NCBI GenBank assembly: GCA_903826575.1
Contig: CAIKEU010000058.1
Span: 52,900 to 116,899 of the forward strand
Length of the DNA stretch: 64,000 nt
Source: an uncultured bacterium
Lineage (GTDB): Bacteria; Actinomycetota; Actinomycetes; S36-B12; CAIYMF01
Direction of reading: 5' to 3'
A program made the position numbers and the translations under genes. Positions 61,084 to 64,000 of the stretch are shown here, in pieces (within the stretch, counting starts at the first letter, position 1; every line of letters begins with the position of its first letter). The notes below the pieces were generated by a model. It worked only from the letters and a program-made list of their open reading frames with translations. It ran no database searches and was not told the origin of the DNA.

Positions 61084-62505
61084 TTAGCCGGTGTCCGCCG
61101 GTATGGGCGGTCGAGGCGGGTGCACAACCCAGTACCCCGGCTGTTGCGGGGTCAGCGTGGGCCGCGGTGCCAGAGTCCACCCTCGGGTGTGGACGTCGCC
61201 ATGATGTCGGGCACACAAGAGCGCGAGATTGTCCAAATCCGTCGGCCCATTGGCACTCCAATGAAGTACGTGATGAGCCTCGGTGACCGATGGGGGTCGA
61301 GGGCAGCCGGGAAAGACACATCCCTGATCTCTTAATGCGAGTCGCCGTTTCAATCCTGACGGAACGATGCGCTGCGCGCGGCCATAATCAACCACTTCGG
61401 TGGGCGCCGCAAGCAGTCTGCCCACAACGGGGTCAAACTCGATTCCAGATTCAGGGTCTCGATGAACTCCTGTCGTCACCACCCGGCGAATCTGCGCGTC
61501 GCAACTGAGTCTGCGGACGGTATCTATGTCGATGGGTGACATTCGAAGGTATCGGGGTGATCCTGGGACTCCGAGTTCGCCGTAGCCAGACCCGGATGTG
61601 AGTTCGGCAAGGGTAACGCTCACTTCGAGGTGGGGGCGCTCAGCGTTGATCCGCCCGGCGCCGTCAGAACTCAATAGCTCATTGGCAATTTCGCCTAAAA
61701 CGCAGGCGTTTTCGTGACGCAACCTCTTGGTAGCCTGCTGATCGTCGAACGAATCGGCGATCTCGCTGGAGTTGAATTCCAGTCCCGCCGACGTCCCAGT
61801 GTGATGCCGACTATTGCGCCGCCCCTCCAGAACGGTGGCCAAAGCGGTGCCGGTGATGGTGTCGAACCAGCCCTTACACAACCAGCCGTCGCTGACGGGG
61901 GTGAGGCTGAACCACTGCTTGCCGTCAGCTTCGACGGCCGCGGCTTTGGCGCCATCAGGGTCAGCGGCCAATCGAATCCGAGTGACGGCATTGCGCGCCA
62001 CATCCGGCGAGTGATCCGCCGCAATGTCGAGCAACACTCGTTCGGCGTCGATTCGCGCGTGATCGCGAGTATCTTCGTCTAGTCCTTTGACGGCTGACTC
62101 AATCCCATTACCGATGACGTTCGCGTGCGCCCGCGTGATCACATGTCCCAGCCACGCCCTCTGGGTTGCTGGATACCACCGGCGTAGCAGGCGAGCGGTG
62201 CGGAGCGTCTGCCCGGTTTCGCGTTGCGAGTTGCGCAGGTGAATGTCCAGCCATGACCGTGTTGAAAGATATCCGGCAGCTCGCACGGCACCACTTTGAT
62301 CGAGCCGCGCGATGACCACCGAGTTTGCCGCGGCTGCCCTATCTTCGATTTCAGCGAGCCCGGTGACGAGTTCGGCCAACGATGAATCAGGACACAGATC
62401 GATCACGTCGGCAGCACACATATCGGCCACCTGACGAATCGCTGTGAGAGCTCGCTCGATCGCAGACTCAAACTGTGCGACATCTGTAGCGGGTTGCTCG
62501 AACAT
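61084..62505 (-). CDS. DUF222 domain HNH endonuclease (13E12-repeat-like)
   Basis: GYLSTRSWLDIHLRNSQRETGQTLRTARLL; CVFPGCPRPPSVTEAHHVLHWSANGPTDLDNLALLCARHHGDVH. Confidence 0.92.
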   Translation of the reverse strand: MFEQPATDVAQFESAIERALTAIRQVADMCAADVIDLCPDSSLAELVTGLAEIEDRAAAANSVVIARLDQSGAVRAAGYLSTRSWLDIHLRNSQRETGQTLRTARLLRRWYPATQRAWLGHVITRAHANVIGNGIESAVKGLDEDTRDHARIDAERVLLDIAADHSPDVARNAVTRIRLAADPDGAKAAAVEADGKQWFSLTPVSDGWLCKGWFDTITGTALATVLEGRRNSRHHTGTSAGLEFNSSEIADSFDDQQATKRLRHENACVLGEIANELLSSDGAGRINAERPHLEVSVTLAELTSGSGYGELGVPGSPRYLRMSPIDIDTVRRLSCDAQIRRVVTTGVHRDPESGIEFDPVVGRLLAAPTEVVDYGRAQRIVPSGLKRRLALRDQGCVFPGCPRPPSVTEAHHVLHWSANGPTDLDNLALLCARHHGDVHTRGWTLAPRPTLTPQQPGYWVVHPPRPPIPADTG

Positions 62506-62689
62506 GTGTTTTATTATTCGATGACGCGCTGACGGACCCGAACTGCTAATCGCTGTCCTGTGAACGACGCGCCGCCCCGTCGAAACTGGGGATAAGCAAT
62601 AATTTCCTGCGGCTCGCGATCGCGGTCGGCAGTCTTGGAGTTGGGCGACGTAACCCGGCACAAGAATCTTGTGAAAAGAGATGTGCGCA

Positions 62690-63763
62690 ATGGCATTGAC
62701 CATCGGAATCGTCGGTCTTCCGAACGTTGGTAAGTCCACGCTTTTTAACGCGTTGACGAAAAATGACGTTCTCGCGGCTAATTATCCGTTCGCGACGATA
62801 GAGCCCAATGTTGGTGTAGTCGGCGTGCCTGACCCGCGTTTGTCGGTTCTGGCCGGCATCTTCTCCTCTGAACGGCAACTCCCAGCCACGGTTTCGTTCG
62901 TCGATATTGCCGGCATCGTCAAGGGTGCGAGCGAAGGCGCGGGCCTTGGCAACAAGTTCCTGGCTAACATCCGCGAGAGTGACGCGATCTGTCAGGTTAT
63001 CCGCGTTTTCACCGATCCTGACGTCGTGCACGTCGAGGGCAAGGTGGATCCGAAGGACGACATGGAGACGATCGACACTGAGCTGATCCTCGCGGACATG
63101 CAAACCCTTGAAAAGGCGATTCCCCGCTTGCAGAAGGAAGCCCGTCTCAACAAGGATCGAGCCGATGCGCTAGCTGCAGCCGAACAGGCGCAGACGGTGC
63201 TGAATGAGGGACGAACGATCTTTGCCGCGAGCCTCGATCCAGTCCCGCTGCGCGAACTGTTCTTGCTTACCGCCAAGCCGTTCCTCTACGCCTTCAACGT
63301 CGATTCCGACGAACTGGGTAACGAGGAACTCAAAGCTGAACTCCGAGGCCTTGTAGCCCCCGCCGAAGCGGTGTTCCTGGACGCAAAGACCGAATCCGAG
63401 CTGATCGAACTCGATGACGAAGAAGCGCTCGAACTCCTGCAGTCCATCGGGATGGAAGAGTCCGGCCTCGCAACGCTTGCGCGGGTAGCCTTCGACACCC
63501 TCGGTCTTCAGACGTACCTGACTGCCGGCCCGAAGGAGTCGCGAGCATGGACGATACGCAAGGGTGCGACTGCGCCCGAAGCCGCGGGCGTCATCCACAC
63601 CGACTTCCAAAAGGGTTTTATCAAAGCGGAAGTCATTTCCTTCGAGGATCTCGTTGCAACCGGATCGGTCGCCGAGGCAAGGTCTAAAGGCAAGGCGCGC
63701 ATGGAAGGTAAGGACTACGTCATGGCCGATGGCGATGTTGTGGAGTTCCGCTTCAACGTCTGA
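62690..63763 (+). CDS. ychF: Redox-regulated/ribosome-associated ATPase YchF
   Basis: [39 protein letters not shown]...[25 protein letters not shown]. Confidence 0.96.
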   Translation: MALTIGIVGLPNVGKSTLFNALTKNDVLAANYPFATIEPNVGVVGVPDPRLSVLAGIFSSERQLPATVSFVDIAGIVKGASEGAGLGNKFLANIRESDAICQVIRVFTDPDVVHVEGKVDPKDDMETIDTELILADMQTLEKAIPRLQKEARLNKDRADALAAAEQAQTVLNEGRTIFAASLDPVPLRELFLLTAKPFLYAFNVDSDELGNEELKAELRGLVAPAEAVFLDAKTESELIELDDEEALELLQSIGMEESGLATLARVAFDTLGLQTYLTAGPKESRAWTIRKGATAPEAAGVIHTDFQKGFIKAEVISFEDLVATGSVAEARSKGKARMEGKDYVMADGDVVEFRFNV

Positions 63764-64000
63764 TGTGCGTGTCGCACGGCCTCTGACCTGCGGTGATGCT
63801 GCGGTCATGATCGTTTAGTCCGCATCTGGTCCGCACGCGGCACGGTGGTCGGGCCGTTCTCGCGTTGGTCATGTAGGGGTCAGCGTCCACCAGTTCAATA
63901 CTTGGGGCAGAGGTGACCTTGACGCGGAAAGTTCCACCCTGAGCGGTCTTGAGGTGCGCACCATTGGCCTTCAGCGCCTGTGCTGACGTGATCGTCGCAC
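63753..64000 (-). CDS. Possible C-terminal end of an unidentified ORF (partial)
   Basis: Open frame TITSAQALKANGAHLKTAQGGTFRVKVTSAPSIELVDADPYMTNAR...; overlaps ychF 3' end, no family recognised. Confidence 0.25.
   Translation of the reverse strand, partial: ATITSAQALKANGAHLKTAQGGTFRVKVTSAPSIELVDADPYMTNARTARPPCRVRTRCGLNDHDRSITAGQRPCDTHIRR

Noticed and set aside
60504-61286. 260-aa plus-strand ORF opposite rmuC
   Set aside because: Ser/Arg/Thr-rich shadow ORF; minus strand encodes RmuC with conserved motifs.
1-64000. CRISPR arrays, prophage or IS elements
   Set aside because: No regularly spaced repeats, integrase/transposase or phage structural genes seen; DUF222/HNH gene at 61084-62505 is a common actinobacterial family and alone does not indicate a mobile element.

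Overview
Actinobacterial chromosomal window. Mycothiol S-conjugate amidase, GreA, SURF1, UppS, PhoH-PIN and DUF222/HNH proteins all fit. Most of it is dense, ordinary housekeeping and transport genes: msrA, metB-like, ung, MFS, MoxR-type ATPase/VWA pair, P450, ilvA, two Drr-like ABC exporters, greA, mca, arfB-like, SURF1, AI-2E, thioredoxin-domain YyaL-like, uppS, phoH/PIN, class I fumarase, glpX, xseAB, ispH, rmuC and ychF. The standout region is ~22.3-42.0 kb, a copper-themed island. It contains a CopC-like protein, a NarL/LuxR response regulator, and a hairpin-rich ~490 bp leader. These are followed by a co-directional run: a GspE/PilB-like protein whose Walker A, Walker B, Asp and His boxes all look destroyed; a ~2.67 kaa secreted modular protein; three consecutive cupredoxin/multicopper-oxidase-like secreted proteins; a small secreted protein; and a CopC-CopD fusion. 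By eye, the four HxH motifs expected for a trinuclear copper site are split between the first two oxidase-like proteins (two each), only the first has a type-1 Cu site, and the third has lost the corresponding ligands. This suggests an undescribed split, hetero-oligomeric multicopper oxidase on or outside the cell. A short SpoVT/AbrB-type antitoxin remnant with an apparent frameshift, missing from the ORF track, lies at ~20.4-20.6 kb. All family calls are by motif recognition only; no searches were run.
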